Shown: positions 8,797-16,245 of the stretch, one piece after another | Position numbering within the stretch: position 1 is the stretch's first letter | How the letters are laid out: every line of letters begins with the position of its first letter | Assembly: GCA_022820805.1 (NCBI GenBank) | Contig: JAJEEV010000052.1 | Coordinates: forward strand, 1 to 61,001 | DNA: 61,001 nt | Direction of reading: 5' to 3' | Source of the DNA: Acidimicrobiia bacterium | GTDB taxonomy: Bacteria > Actinomycetota > Acidimicrobiia > Acidimicrobiales > Aldehydirespiratoraceae | Program-made: the position numbers and the translations under genes | The notes under the pieces: generated by a model | What the model was told of the DNA's origin: nothing | Database searches by the model: none | What the model saw: the letters and a program-made list of their open reading frames with translations, nothing else

Positions 8797-9960
8797 GTGG
8801 GCTCGGAGCGCACTGCAGTGATCGGGGTGGGGCAGACCAAGTACGCCGCGGCCCGGCGGGACGTGTCGATCGCAGGCCTGTTGCGGGAGGCCGCCTACCG
8901 GGCCCTCGAGATGGCCCAGCTCACCTGGAAGGACGTCGACGCGGTCATCATCGGCAAGGCGCCCGACTTCTTCGAGGGCGTGATGATGCCCGAGGTCTAC
9001 CTGGCGGAGGCGCTCGGAGCGGTCGGCAAGCCGATCATGCGGGTCCACACCGCGGGCTCGGTCGGCGGCTCGACCGCGTGCGTGGCCGCTTCGATGGTGC
9101 AGAGCCGGGTCCATCGCTGCGTCCTCACCATCGGCTGGGAGAAGCAGTCCGAGTCCAACGCCATGTGGGCCCTGTCGCTGCCCCAGCCCTTCGCCACCTC
9201 GGTCAATGCGGGCGCGGGTGGCTACTTCTCCCCGATCATCCGGCGCTACATGATGATGACCGGCGCACCCGAGCTGATCGGCTGCATGGTGGCCTACAAG
9301 GATCGCCGCCAGGCCCTGCTCAACCCGTACGCCCATCTCCACCAGCGGGAGCTAACCTTCGAGCAGGTGGTGGACTCGCCGATGCTGTGGGACCCGATCC
9401 GCTATTCCGAGACGTGCCCGTCCTCGGACGGCGCCTGTGCCATGGTCCTCGTCGACGAGGCCTCCGGCGAAGCCCACGACGGCCCGGTGGCCTGGGTCCA
9501 CGGCACGGCCATGCGCAGCGAGAGCAACAGCTACGGGGGCCGCAACATGGTGTCGCCGGCCGCGTCGGAGCAGTGTGCCGACGACGTGTTCGCCCAGGCC
9601 GGCATCGTCGACCGGCGAGCCGGGATAGACGCGGTCGAGATGTACGTGCCGTTCTCGTGGTACGAGCCGATGTGGCTCGAGAGCCTCGGCTTCGCCTCCG
9701 TCGGCGAGGGCTGGCGCATGGTGGAGTCCGGCGCCACCGCGCTCGACGGCGGAGACCTGCCCGTCAACTGCTCCGGAGGCGTGCTCTCCAGCAACCCGAT
9801 CGGCGCGTCGGGGATGATCCGGTTCGCGGAGGCGGCGCTGCAGGTGATGGGTGCCGCCGGCGAACGCCAGGTGGACGGTGCCCGCAGGGCTCTGGGCCAC
9901 GCCTACGGCGGGGGGGCCCAGTACTTCGCCATGTGGATCGTCGGATCAGGCAAGCCGTAG
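8797..9960 (+). CDS. Thiolase-superfamily acyl-CoA C-acyltransferase-like protein
   Basis: The 387-residue protein is a second thiolase-fold partner. The N-terminal half has AVIGVGQTKY and HTAGSVGGSTACVAASMV, where canonical thiolases carry their nucleophilic Cys in a CGSG-type loop. The C-terminal half has CSGGVLSSNPIGASGM and HAYGGGAQYFAMWIV, the usual active-site His/Cys regions in modified form. I chose GTG 8797, just after the upstream stop, over an in-frame GTG at 8773 that would overlap the preceding gene. Function is probably C-C bond cleavage of a CoA thioester together with the upstream thiolase and DUF35 proteins; the substrate is unknown. Confidence 0.75.
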   Translation: MGSERTAVIGVGQTKYAAARRDVSIAGLLREAAYRALEMAQLTWKDVDAVIIGKAPDFFEGVMMPEVYLAEALGAVGKPIMRVHTAGSVGGSTACVAASMVQSRVHRCVLTIGWEKQSESNAMWALSLPQPFATSVNAGAGGYFSPIIRRYMMMTGAPELIGCMVAYKDRRQALLNPYAHLHQRELTFEQVVDSPMLWDPIRYSETCPSSDGACAMVLVDEASGEAHDGPVAWVHGTAMRSESNSYGGRNMVSPAASEQCADDVFAQAGIVDRRAGIDAVEMYVPFSWYEPMWLESLGFASVGEGWRMVESGATALDGGDLPVNCSGGVLSSNPIGASGMIRFAEAALQVMGAAGERQVDGARRALGHAYGGGAQYFAMWIVGSGKP

Positions 9961-10026
9961 GTCGCTGTGGCACCGGCAGGACCGGACACCGTAGTCTACC
10001 GGCCGGGACGCCGGACCGCGGCAACC

Positions 10027-10067
10027 ATTGCGGACATATTGCGAGAATATTGCTATCACGTTACAGT
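10027..10067 (+). promoter_or_regulatory. Promoter with three 11-bp-spaced ATTGC repeats
   Basis: ATTGC occurs at 10027, 10038 and 10049, exactly 11 bases apart, so all three face the same side of the helix. TTGCGA (10039-10044) and TACAGT (10062-10067) form a -35/-10 pair with a 17-base spacer, and TACAGT ends eight bases before ATG 10076. The repeats overlap the -35 box and are unusually AT-rich for this DNA, so they may be an operator. Confidence 0.55.
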
Positions 10068-10075
10068 CTGTGCCC

Positions 10076-11296
10076 ATGTTTAGGCTGCGGCGACTCGGGG
10101 GCGCGCTGCTGCTGATCGGGTCGGTGGCTGCGATGATGGCCACCGCCGCCCTGGCCCAGGGCGAGGACCGGATAGCCGAGATCCGCCAGCAGCGAGAGCA
10201 GCTCGCCCGTGACGCCGCAGAGGTCGCCACCCAGGTGGATGCGCTCATCGCCGACGACGAGGCCCTCATCGCCGCCCTCGAGGACCTGGACGGCTACATC
10301 GGGCTGCAGCAGACCCGCATCGGGGCTGCCCAGGCGGCCATAGCGGCCGCCGAGGCCGAGGCCGACGCGGCCCGGGCCGAGGCCGGCTGGCTCGTCGACG
10401 AGATCGAATCGATACGCGAGCGGCTCCGCCAGAGGGCCATCGCCGCCTATGTGCAGCCGTCGGTCGACACGTTCGATCAGCTGGCCAGCAACACCCTCAA
10501 CGACGGTGCCGTGCGCATGTTCCTGCTCGACCTGGCCATAGGCAACGAGCTGGAGCTCGCCGACGAGCTCAGAACGGCCGAGGCCCAGCTCGAGGTGGTG
10601 CGCCGGCAGGCCGTGGCCCGGGCCGAGGAGGCCGACAGGGAGCGGCAGGCCCAGCAGCAGCGCCTCAGCGACCTCGAGGAAGCCCGCTCCGCGGCGGTGG
10701 AACTGCGAGCCGAGATCCAGTCGCGCATCGAGGACTGGGAGTCGAGGTCGGCCCAGATCGACGAGCTCGACGAGGAGTTGGAGCAGGAGATCTTCCGCAT
10801 CGAGGAGGAGATCCGGCGCCGGGAGGAGGAACAACGGCGCCGGGAGGAGGAGGCCCGCCGGGCCGCCATCGAGGCCCAGCGCCGCGCCCACGAGGCCGAG
10901 CACGGCCCGTTCCAGCTGGTGGCCTGGCCCGCCGACGGGGAGAAGACCTCGAACTTCGGACCGCGGGTCCACCCCATCTTCGGGACGGTGCGCCAGCACA
11001 ACGGCATCGACCTCGGCGGCGACACCGGCGACCGGGTCCGGGCGGCCCGCTCCGGTGAGGTGATCCTGGCCGGGGAGCGCTCCGGTTTCGGCAACACCAT
11101 CGTCCTCTACCACGGCCTGGGCTACAGCACCCTCTACGCCCATCTCTCCAGGATCGAGGTCTCGGTGGGCCAGCAAGTGGCCAGCGGCGACCGCATCGGG
11201 GCCATCGGCTCCACCGGCTGGTCGACCGGCCCGCACCTGCACTTCGAGTTGCGGATCGACGGCCGGGCGGTGGACCCCACGCCGTTCCTCCCATGA
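10076..11296 (+). CDS. Secreted coiled-coil M23 peptidase (EnvC/NlpD-like)
   Basis: This 406-residue protein has a signal peptide (residues 1-28, ending ATAALAQ), a long charged coiled coil (about 30-280, with an EEEIRRREEEQRRREEE stretch), and a C-terminal M23 domain. Zinc motifs are present as RVHPIFG, HNGIDLGG and GPHLHFE, so it is probably an active endopeptidase. The coiled-coil plus LytM layout is that of EnvC and of FtsEX-controlled hydrolases that split septal peptidoglycan. ATG 10076 is preferred over the open frame from 10028 because a -10 hexamer ends eight bases before it. Its stop overlaps the next gene by four bases. Confidence 0.86.
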   Translation: MFRLRRLGGALLLIGSVAAMMATAALAQGEDRIAEIRQQREQLARDAAEVATQVDALIADDEALIAALEDLDGYIGLQQTRIGAAQAAIAAAEAEADAARAEAGWLVDEIESIRERLRQRAIAAYVQPSVDTFDQLASNTLNDGAVRMFLLDLAIGNELELADELRTAEAQLEVVRRQAVARAEEADRERQAQQQRLSDLEEARSAAVELRAEIQSRIEDWESRSAQIDELDEELEQEIFRIEEEIRRREEEQRRREEEARRAAIEAQRRAHEAEHGPFQLVAWPADGEKTSNFGPRVHPIFGTVRQHNGIDLGGDTGDRVRAARSGEVILAGERSGFGNTIVLYHGLGYSTLYAHLSRIEVSVGQQVASGDRIGAIGSTGWSTGPHLHFELRIDGRAVDPTPFLP

Positions 11297-11955
11297 ACCG
11301 GCGTCGGTGGGCGCTGCTCGTGGCGGGCGAGCAACACGGCGAGGCGCCCGCGATGGGGACTCCCGACCTGGTCATAGCGGCCGACGGAGGGCTCGACGCG
11401 GCCCGGCGCTGGGGACTGAGCGTCGACGCCGTGGTGGGCGATCTGGACTCGGCGAGCGAGGCCGCGCTGGAGTGGGCCGGCCGCTGCGGGGCGACGGTCG
11501 AGGCCCACCCCGCCGACAAGGACATGACCGACCTCGAGCTGGCCATGGCCCGGGCGCTGGGACACACCGACGCGGTGCATGTGGTGCTGCCCTCCGGCGG
11601 GCGGCTCGACCAGCAGGTGGCCAGCCTGACCGTGCTGGCTTCGCCGCTCTGGGCGACCCTGGACGTGTCGGCAACGGTGGGGGAGGCCCATGTGACCGTG
11701 GTGCGCGGCCTGCGCCGCCTGCGCGGCGAGGTGGGCGAGGTCGTGTCGCTGCTGGCCGTGGGCGGGCCCGCGCTGGTGGCGTCCACCTCAGGTCTGCTGT
11801 TCCCGCTGGCCGAGGAGGCGCTGAGCCCGACCTCAGGACGGGGCACGTCCAACGTGATCGTGGCGACGCCGCCGACGGTGGAGGTCGTCGAGGGCGCGCT
11901 GCTGGCCATCCGCCCGAGCGGCTCCCCGGCCGGTCCCGGCCTGGCCGCGATCTAG
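11293..11955 (+). CDS. Thiamin pyrophosphokinase-like protein
   Basis: The 220-residue protein has the family markers VIAADGGLDAARRWG, VVGDLDSAS, HPADKDMTDLELAMA and SGGRLDQQ. These match the ATP/thiamin-binding loops of thiamin diphosphokinase, which converts thiamin to TDP in one step. The usual His in the GxRxDH motif is Gln here (RLDQQ), so activity on thiamin needs checking. It is coupled by a four-base overlap (ATGA) to the secreted peptidase upstream, which is functionally odd but common in compact actinobacterial operons. The stop codon TAG forms the left end of a repeat element. Confidence 0.78.
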   Translation: MNRRRWALLVAGEQHGEAPAMGTPDLVIAADGGLDAARRWGLSVDAVVGDLDSASEAALEWAGRCGATVEAHPADKDMTDLELAMARALGHTDAVHVVLPSGGRLDQQVASLTVLASPLWATLDVSATVGEAHVTVVRGLRRLRGEVGEVVSLLAVGGPALVASTSGLLFPLAEEALSPTSGRGTSNVIVATPPTVEVVEGALLAIRPSGSPAGPGLAAI

Positions 11956-12100
11956 AGGCCGAGCGGATAGCCCCAGTCGGCTGGTCGTCGCGAGGGGCAA
12001 AGCGAGGCCGTGGCCCGAGCGGCCCGTGAGCGAAGCGAACAAGAGCGGGAATGACACCGCCACACCGCGACCGGCTCTCACCTATCCGCGCGGCCCCCTA
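11954..12100 (+). repeat. Interspersed repeat copy R1 (plus orientation)
   Basis: This ~147-bp element is bounded by CTAG at both ends. Terminal inverted repeats GGCCGAGCGGATAG and CTATCCGCGCGGCC enclose the family core: GAGGCCGTGGCCCGAG, CGGCCCGTGAGCG and AACAAGAGCGGGAATGAC. It starts on the stop codon of the thiamin pyrophosphokinase gene and fills most of the gap to the aminotransferase promoter. Confidence 0.85.
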
Positions 12101-12122
12101 GGCGCTCGTCGCCGCCCGCCTG

Positions 12123-12128
12123 TAGCTT
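12123..12128 (+). promoter_or_regulatory. -10 hexamer TAGCTT, leaderless promoter
   Basis: TAGCTT ends six bases before ATG 12135, which fits transcription starting at or beside the start codon. It lies just outside the right end of repeat R1. Confidence 0.55.
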
Positions 12129-12134
12129 CCCGCG

Positions 12135-13337
12135 ATGGTGTCAGCGGGCTTCGACATGACCGCCCTGCTGCGGCCGGGCCTCCCCGACGGTGAGCCTCGC
12201 TGGAGCGGCGATCCGCCGTTCAATTTCGTCGGCGGCCACAACGATCCCGCCAGCGTTCCCTTCGGCGGCCTCGCGGAGGCGGCCGCGGTCGCGCTGGCCC
12301 GGCACGGGCCGGCGCTGGCCCGCTACAACCTCGGAGGCAGCCCCCAGGGCCACCTGCCGCTGAGGGAGTTCATCGCGGCGGCGCTCGATCGCAGGGCGCA
12401 GATGCCGACAGACCCGTCGGATGTGCTCGTCACGTCGGGCTCGCTGCAGGCGCTCGACCTCGTCAACGCCGCGCTGCTGGCCCCCGGCGACGCCGTGGTG
12501 GTGGAGGAGGCCACCTACGCGGGCACGCTGAGCCGGCTGGCCGAGCAGGGCGCCGAGGTTCACGGGGTGGGCCTGGACCGCGAGGGGATCCGCATCGACC
12601 ACCTGGACGAGACGCTCTCGACCCTCGCCGCCCGGGGGCGCCGCCCGAAGTTCGTCTACACCATCCCCACCGTGCAGAACCCGACGGGCACGGTCATGGG
12701 TGTCGAGCGGCGCCACCAGCTGCTGGAGGTGGCCCGCCGTCACGGAGTGGCCATCTTCGAGGACGACTGCTATGCCGACCTGGTCTTCGACGGGCAGCGG
12801 CCTCCCACCATCCGCTCGCTGGACGGCGGGGGAGGGCAGGTCGTGTACTGCGGCTCGTTCTCCAAGACGCTGGCCCCGGCGCTGCGGGTGGGCTACATCG
12901 TGGCCGACTGGCCCGTGATGGGCAGGCTCCTGGCCCTCAAGACCGACGCCGGCTCGGGGGCGCTGGAGCAGATCGTCGTCGCGGAGTACGCCAACTCCCA
13001 CTTCGACGCCCACGTCGCCCAGCTGACCACGGTGCTGAACCGGAAGTGTCAGGCCATGGCCGCCGCGCTGCGAGAGCGCCTCGGTGGAGTCGCCGAGTTC
13101 GAGCCGCCCAGGGGCGGGATCTTCCTGTGGGCGTCGCTGCCGGCGGGAGTCGACACCGCGGAGCTGGTCGGGCCCGCGGCCGCGGCCGGGGTGGAGTTCA
13201 ACCCGGGTGCGGGCTGGTGCGTGGACCCGGCCTACGGGGCCCGCCGCATGCGGCTGTGCTTCGGCCACCTGGAGGAGCAGGCCATAGCCGAGGGCATAGG
13301 CGCCCTGGCCGCAGTGGTGCGCGCCCACCTCGACTGA
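12135..13337 (+). CDS. PLP-dependent class I/II aminotransferase
   Basis: This 400-residue fold-type I enzyme resembles 2-aminoadipate/MocR-type aminotransferases without the DNA-binding domain. PLP-site motifs are LVTSGSLQALDLV, YTIPTVQNPTGTVM, IFEDDCYADLVF and the Schiff-base lysine in CGSFSKTLAPALRVGY (about residue 245). The amino-acid substrate cannot be told. It is monocistronic, ending six bases from the end of a convergent ABC operon. The start is supported by the leaderless -10 element. Confidence 0.87.
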   Translation: MVSAGFDMTALLRPGLPDGEPRWSGDPPFNFVGGHNDPASVPFGGLAEAAAVALARHGPALARYNLGGSPQGHLPLREFIAAALDRRAQMPTDPSDVLVTSGSLQALDLVNAALLAPGDAVVVEEATYAGTLSRLAEQGAEVHGVGLDREGIRIDHLDETLSTLAARGRRPKFVYTIPTVQNPTGTVMGVERRHQLLEVARRHGVAIFEDDCYADLVFDGQRPPTIRSLDGGGGQVVYCGSFSKTLAPALRVGYIVADWPVMGRLLALKTDAGSGALEQIVVAEYANSHFDAHVAQLTTVLNRKCQAMAAALRERLGGVAEFEPPRGGIFLWASLPAGVDTAELVGPAAAAGVEFNPGAGWCVDPAYGARRMRLCFGHLEEQAIAEGIGALAAVVRAHLD

Positions 13338-13343
13338 AGCGAA

Positions 13344-14159
13344 CTACCTGCGGGCCCAGGCGGTCCAGCGGCCGTGGCGGCGCTCCAGGCTGAGCTCGAG
13401 CCCGAAGCAGTCCGAGAGCGCGGCGCCGGTCAGCGTCTCCGAGATCGGCCCGGCGGCCAGCACCGTCCCGGCCCGCAGAAGCAGCACGTGGGTGAACCCG
13501 TCGGGGATCTCGTCGGCGTGGTGGGTCACCAGCACCAGCGGGGGTGTGGCCGGGTCGGCGGCCAGGTCCTGCAGGGTGAGCACCAACTCCTCGCGGCCGG
13601 AGAGGTCGAGCCCGGCGTTGGGCTCGTCGAGCACTATCACCTCGGGATCCAGCGCCATCGCCCGGGCCAGGAGCACCCGCTGGCGCTCGCCCGAGGAGAG
13701 GGTGCCGAAGCGATGGTCGGAGCGGTGGCCGCAGCCCACCCGTTTGAGCGCGTCTCGGGCCTGGCCGGCGTCCTCGTCGTCGTAGCTGTGCCACCAGGGC
13801 TCCAGCGCGGCGTGCTTGGCCGTCATCACCACCTGCTCCGCGGTCAGCGAGGGTCGAAGCATGTCGGCCATGGCTGCGCTGGTGAAGCCGACCCGGGCCC
13901 GCAGCCGCCGGACGTCGGTACGTCCCAGCCGCTGGCCGAGCATCTCCACGGTCCCCGCCGACGGATGCTCCCACATCGTCGCGATGCGCACCAGGGTCGT
14001 CTTGCCCGAGCCGTTGGGGCCGAGCACCACCCACCGCTGGCCCGGGTGGACCTCCCAGTCGATTCCTCGCAACACCTCGGTGCCGTCGATGGTGCGGCTC
14101 ACTCCCCGGAGGGCCAGCAGCGGTCTGCTCGCGCCGGTCGCGCCGGCTCCGGTGCTCAC
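13344..14159 (-). CDS. ABC transporter ATP-binding protein (stand-alone ATPase)
   Basis: This 271-residue single nucleotide-binding domain has Walker A VLGPNGSGKTTLV, signature LSSGERQRVLLARAMA, Walker B EVIVLDEPNAGLD and switch His in LVTHHADEIP. It resembles YlmA/ModF-type cytoplasmic ATPases that lack a dedicated permease. I chose GTG at 14159, whose GTGA overlaps the stop of the upstream exporter gene; the frame is open further back, but those Arg-rich residues overlap the upstream gene. It is the third gene of the minus-strand operon that starts at 18012. Confidence 0.85.
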   Translation of the reverse strand: MSTGAGATGASRPLLALRGVSRTIDGTEVLRGIDWEVHPGQRWVVLGPNGSGKTTLVRIATMWEHPSAGTVEMLGQRLGRTDVRRLRARVGFTSAAMADMLRPSLTAEQVVMTAKHAALEPWWHSYDDEDAGQARDALKRVGCGHRSDHRFGTLSSGERQRVLLARAMALDPEVIVLDEPNAGLDLSGREELVLTLQDLAADPATPPLVLVTHHADEIPDGFTHVLLLRAGTVLAAGPISETLTGAALSDCFGLELSLERRHGRWTAWARR

Positions 14160-16105
14160 GGGCCGCCGCCGTCGGGGTTCCCGCCGCCGGCCGGCCGAGC
14201 GCCTTCGGAGTGGCTCTCCCACATGGCGAACATGCTGGCATAGCGTCCCCCGGCGGTTACCAGTTCGCGGTGGCTGCCCAACTCGACGATCCGCCCGCCG
14301 TCCACCACCGCGATGCGGTCCGCACGGCGGGCGGTGGCCAGCCGGTGGGCGATCACGATCGCGGTCCGCCCGCTCAAAAGCACGTCGAGGGCCTGCTCGA
14401 TCTGGGCCTCCGATCGCAGGTCGAGGTTGCTGGTGGCCTCGTCGAGGACCAGGACCCGGGGCTGGGAGACGAACGTGCGGGCCAGGGCCAGCAGCTGTCG
14501 CTCACCCGCGGAGATGGTGGCGCCCCGCTCGTGGATGACGCCGTCGAGGCCGCCGAGACGGTCGACCACCTCGTCGATGCCCACGGCCCGCAACGCCTCG
14601 TGCAGCTGCTCGTCGGTCGCGTCGGGGCGGGCGAAGGCCACGTTGTCGCGGACCGTGCCCGCGAACAGGAACGGCTCCTGGGGCACTACCCCGATCTGGG
14701 AGCGCAGGCTGGTGATGGTCACGTCCCGCAGGTCTCTGCCGTCGATGAGGACCGCGCCCGCGGTGGGGTCATAGAGGCGGGCGATCAGCCGGGCCATGGT
14801 CGTCTTGCCCGACCCGGTCTCGCCGACGACCGCCAGCGTCTCGCCCGCGGCGACCTGCAGGCTCACCCCCGCGAGGACCTCGCGGTCGTCGCGGTAGGCG
14901 AACGACACCCGGTCGAACACGATCTCCCCCTGGATCGGGGCGAGGTCGGTCGCACCGGGCCGCTCGGCCACGGTCGGCTCGGTGGCGAACAGCTCGCGCA
15001 GCTTGGCGATGGCCGCGCCGCCCTGCTGGTAGGCGTTGTAGAGCTGGACGAGCGCCTGCACAGGGGCGAAGAAGGCGGTGAGGAACAGCAGGTAGGCGGC
15101 CAGCTCGCCCACGGTGATGCGCCCGCTGGCCGTCATCGCTCCGCCCACCGCCAGGAGCACGGCCTGGGTGGCGATGCCGATGGCCTCGCTGCCCGGCCCG
15201 TACAGCGAGTTGGCCCGTGAGGCCCGGAGGTTGGCGTCCCGGTGGCGGACGACGACCTCGCGGTGCTCGGCGACGCTGGTGTCGCGCCGGTCGTGGGCTG
15301 CGATCACCCGGATCCCGGCCAGGGACTCCTGGAGGTTGCCGAGCAGATCGCCGATGCGGTCGCGTACCGTGCGGTAGTCGGCCGCGGCCCGGCGCCGGAA
15401 CCACATCGAGGCCGCCACCGTGGGCGGCACCGCGGCCAGCAGCGTGACGACGGCCAGCAGAGGGTCGTAGTTGAAGAGCAGCCCGGTTATCACCACCAGG
15501 GTCAGGGCCTGCACCGCGAAGTTGACGATGCCCTCCTGGAACAGCACCGACAGGGCCTCGATGTCCGAGGTCATCCGGGTCAGCAGCACGCCCGCCTTCT
15601 CGTCGGTGTAGAAGTCCATGCCCTGGCGCTGCATATGGGCGAAGGTCCGGATGCGCAGCCGTTCCATCAGCCGCTCGCCCAGACGCCCGGTGAACGCGGT
15701 GCGGACCGCGCCGAGCGCGGTGGCCACCACAAGCAGCGCCGCGTAGGCCAGGGCCGTAGCCACCAGCACGCTGCGGTTGCCGGCCAGGATGCCGTCGTCC
15801 ACGCCGATCTGGGTGAGGACCGGCCCGAGCTGTATGGCCACCGTCTCCACAGCCACGAGGGCGAAGGCCACCGCCAGCCGGTAGCGGTGAGGACGCAGGA
15901 ACCGTCGGAGGCCGAAGTGCCGGTCCGACTCGTCGGCCTGGCGCGACCACCGCAGCGTCGGCTCGGGGTGCTCGGGCTCGTCGAGCAGGACCTCCTCGAC
16001 CCTGTTCCGCAGGTCGCCGGGCACCTCCGCGTGGGGAAGTCCGGCCGCGGCCGCGGCCTGCCCCGCGGTCGGACCGCTGCGCATGCCTACCGGTGAGTTG
16101 AACAT
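14156..16105 (-). CDS. ABC exporter half-transporter, subunit B (canonical ATPase site)
   Basis: The 649-residue protein has six N-terminal transmembrane helices (about 75-360) fused to an ATPase. Walker A is VVGETGSGKTTMARLI, the signature is ISAGERQLLALART, and Walker B VLVLDEATSNLD keeps the catalytic Glu. It pairs with the upstream half-transporter as a heterodimeric multidrug or lipid exporter (BmrCD/Rv1272c-1273c type). ATG 16105 (MFNSPVGMRSG) is chosen because it overlaps the upstream stop by one base (TGATG). The longer open frame to 16198 would start in an Arg/Glu-rich stretch that is simply the antisense translation of a repeat element. Confidence 0.88.
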   Translation of the reverse strand: MFNSPVGMRSGPTAGQAAAAAGLPHAEVPGDLRNRVEEVLLDEPEHPEPTLRWSRQADESDRHFGLRRFLRPHRYRLAVAFALVAVETVAIQLGPVLTQIGVDDGILAGNRSVLVATALAYAALLVVATALGAVRTAFTGRLGERLMERLRIRTFAHMQRQGMDFYTDEKAGVLLTRMTSDIEALSVLFQEGIVNFAVQALTLVVITGLLFNYDPLLAVVTLLAAVPPTVAASMWFRRRAAADYRTVRDRIGDLLGNLQESLAGIRVIAAHDRRDTSVAEHREVVVRHRDANLRASRANSLYGPGSEAIGIATQAVLLAVGGAMTASGRITVGELAAYLLFLTAFFAPVQALVQLYNAYQQGGAAIAKLRELFATEPTVAERPGATDLAPIQGEIVFDRVSFAYRDDREVLAGVSLQVAAGETLAVVGETGSGKTTMARLIARLYDPTAGAVLIDGRDLRDVTITSLRSQIGVVPQEPFLFAGTVRDNVAFARPDATDEQLHEALRAVGIDEVVDRLGGLDGVIHERGATISAGERQLLALARTFVSQPRVLVLDEATSNLDLRSEAQIEQALDVLLSGRTAIVIAHRLATARRADRIAVVDGGRIVELGSHRELVTAGGRYASMFAMWESHSEGARPAGGGNPDGGGP

Positions 16106-16245
16106 CAGACCGGAGACCCGGCCGCGTCGGCGGCGCCCTCGTCGGTGGCGCCGGGTTTCCCGCTCTTGTTCGCTGCGCTCTCGGGCCGCTCGGGCCACGG
16201 CCTCGCCCGTGTGGGCTGGATCCGTGTGCCTGCCTGCTCGGCCTC
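16104..16245 (-). repeat. Interspersed repeat copy R2, inside coding sequence
   Basis: The family core (rc of GAGGCCGTGGCCCGAG and AACAAGAGCGGGAA) lies at about 16158-16214. In sense orientation to the transporter gene, it begins at gccgagcaggcagg and runs to the stop codon, so it encodes the last ~46 residues of the subunit A transporter, including RARPWPERPESAANKSG. The outer ends are more diverged than in other copies. Confidence 0.75.

Noticed and set aside
16106..16198. A 31-residue N-terminal extension (MARAARERSEQERE...) for exporter subunit B
   Set aside because: It is the repeat R2 read in another frame; the TGATG overlap at 16105 gives a better start.
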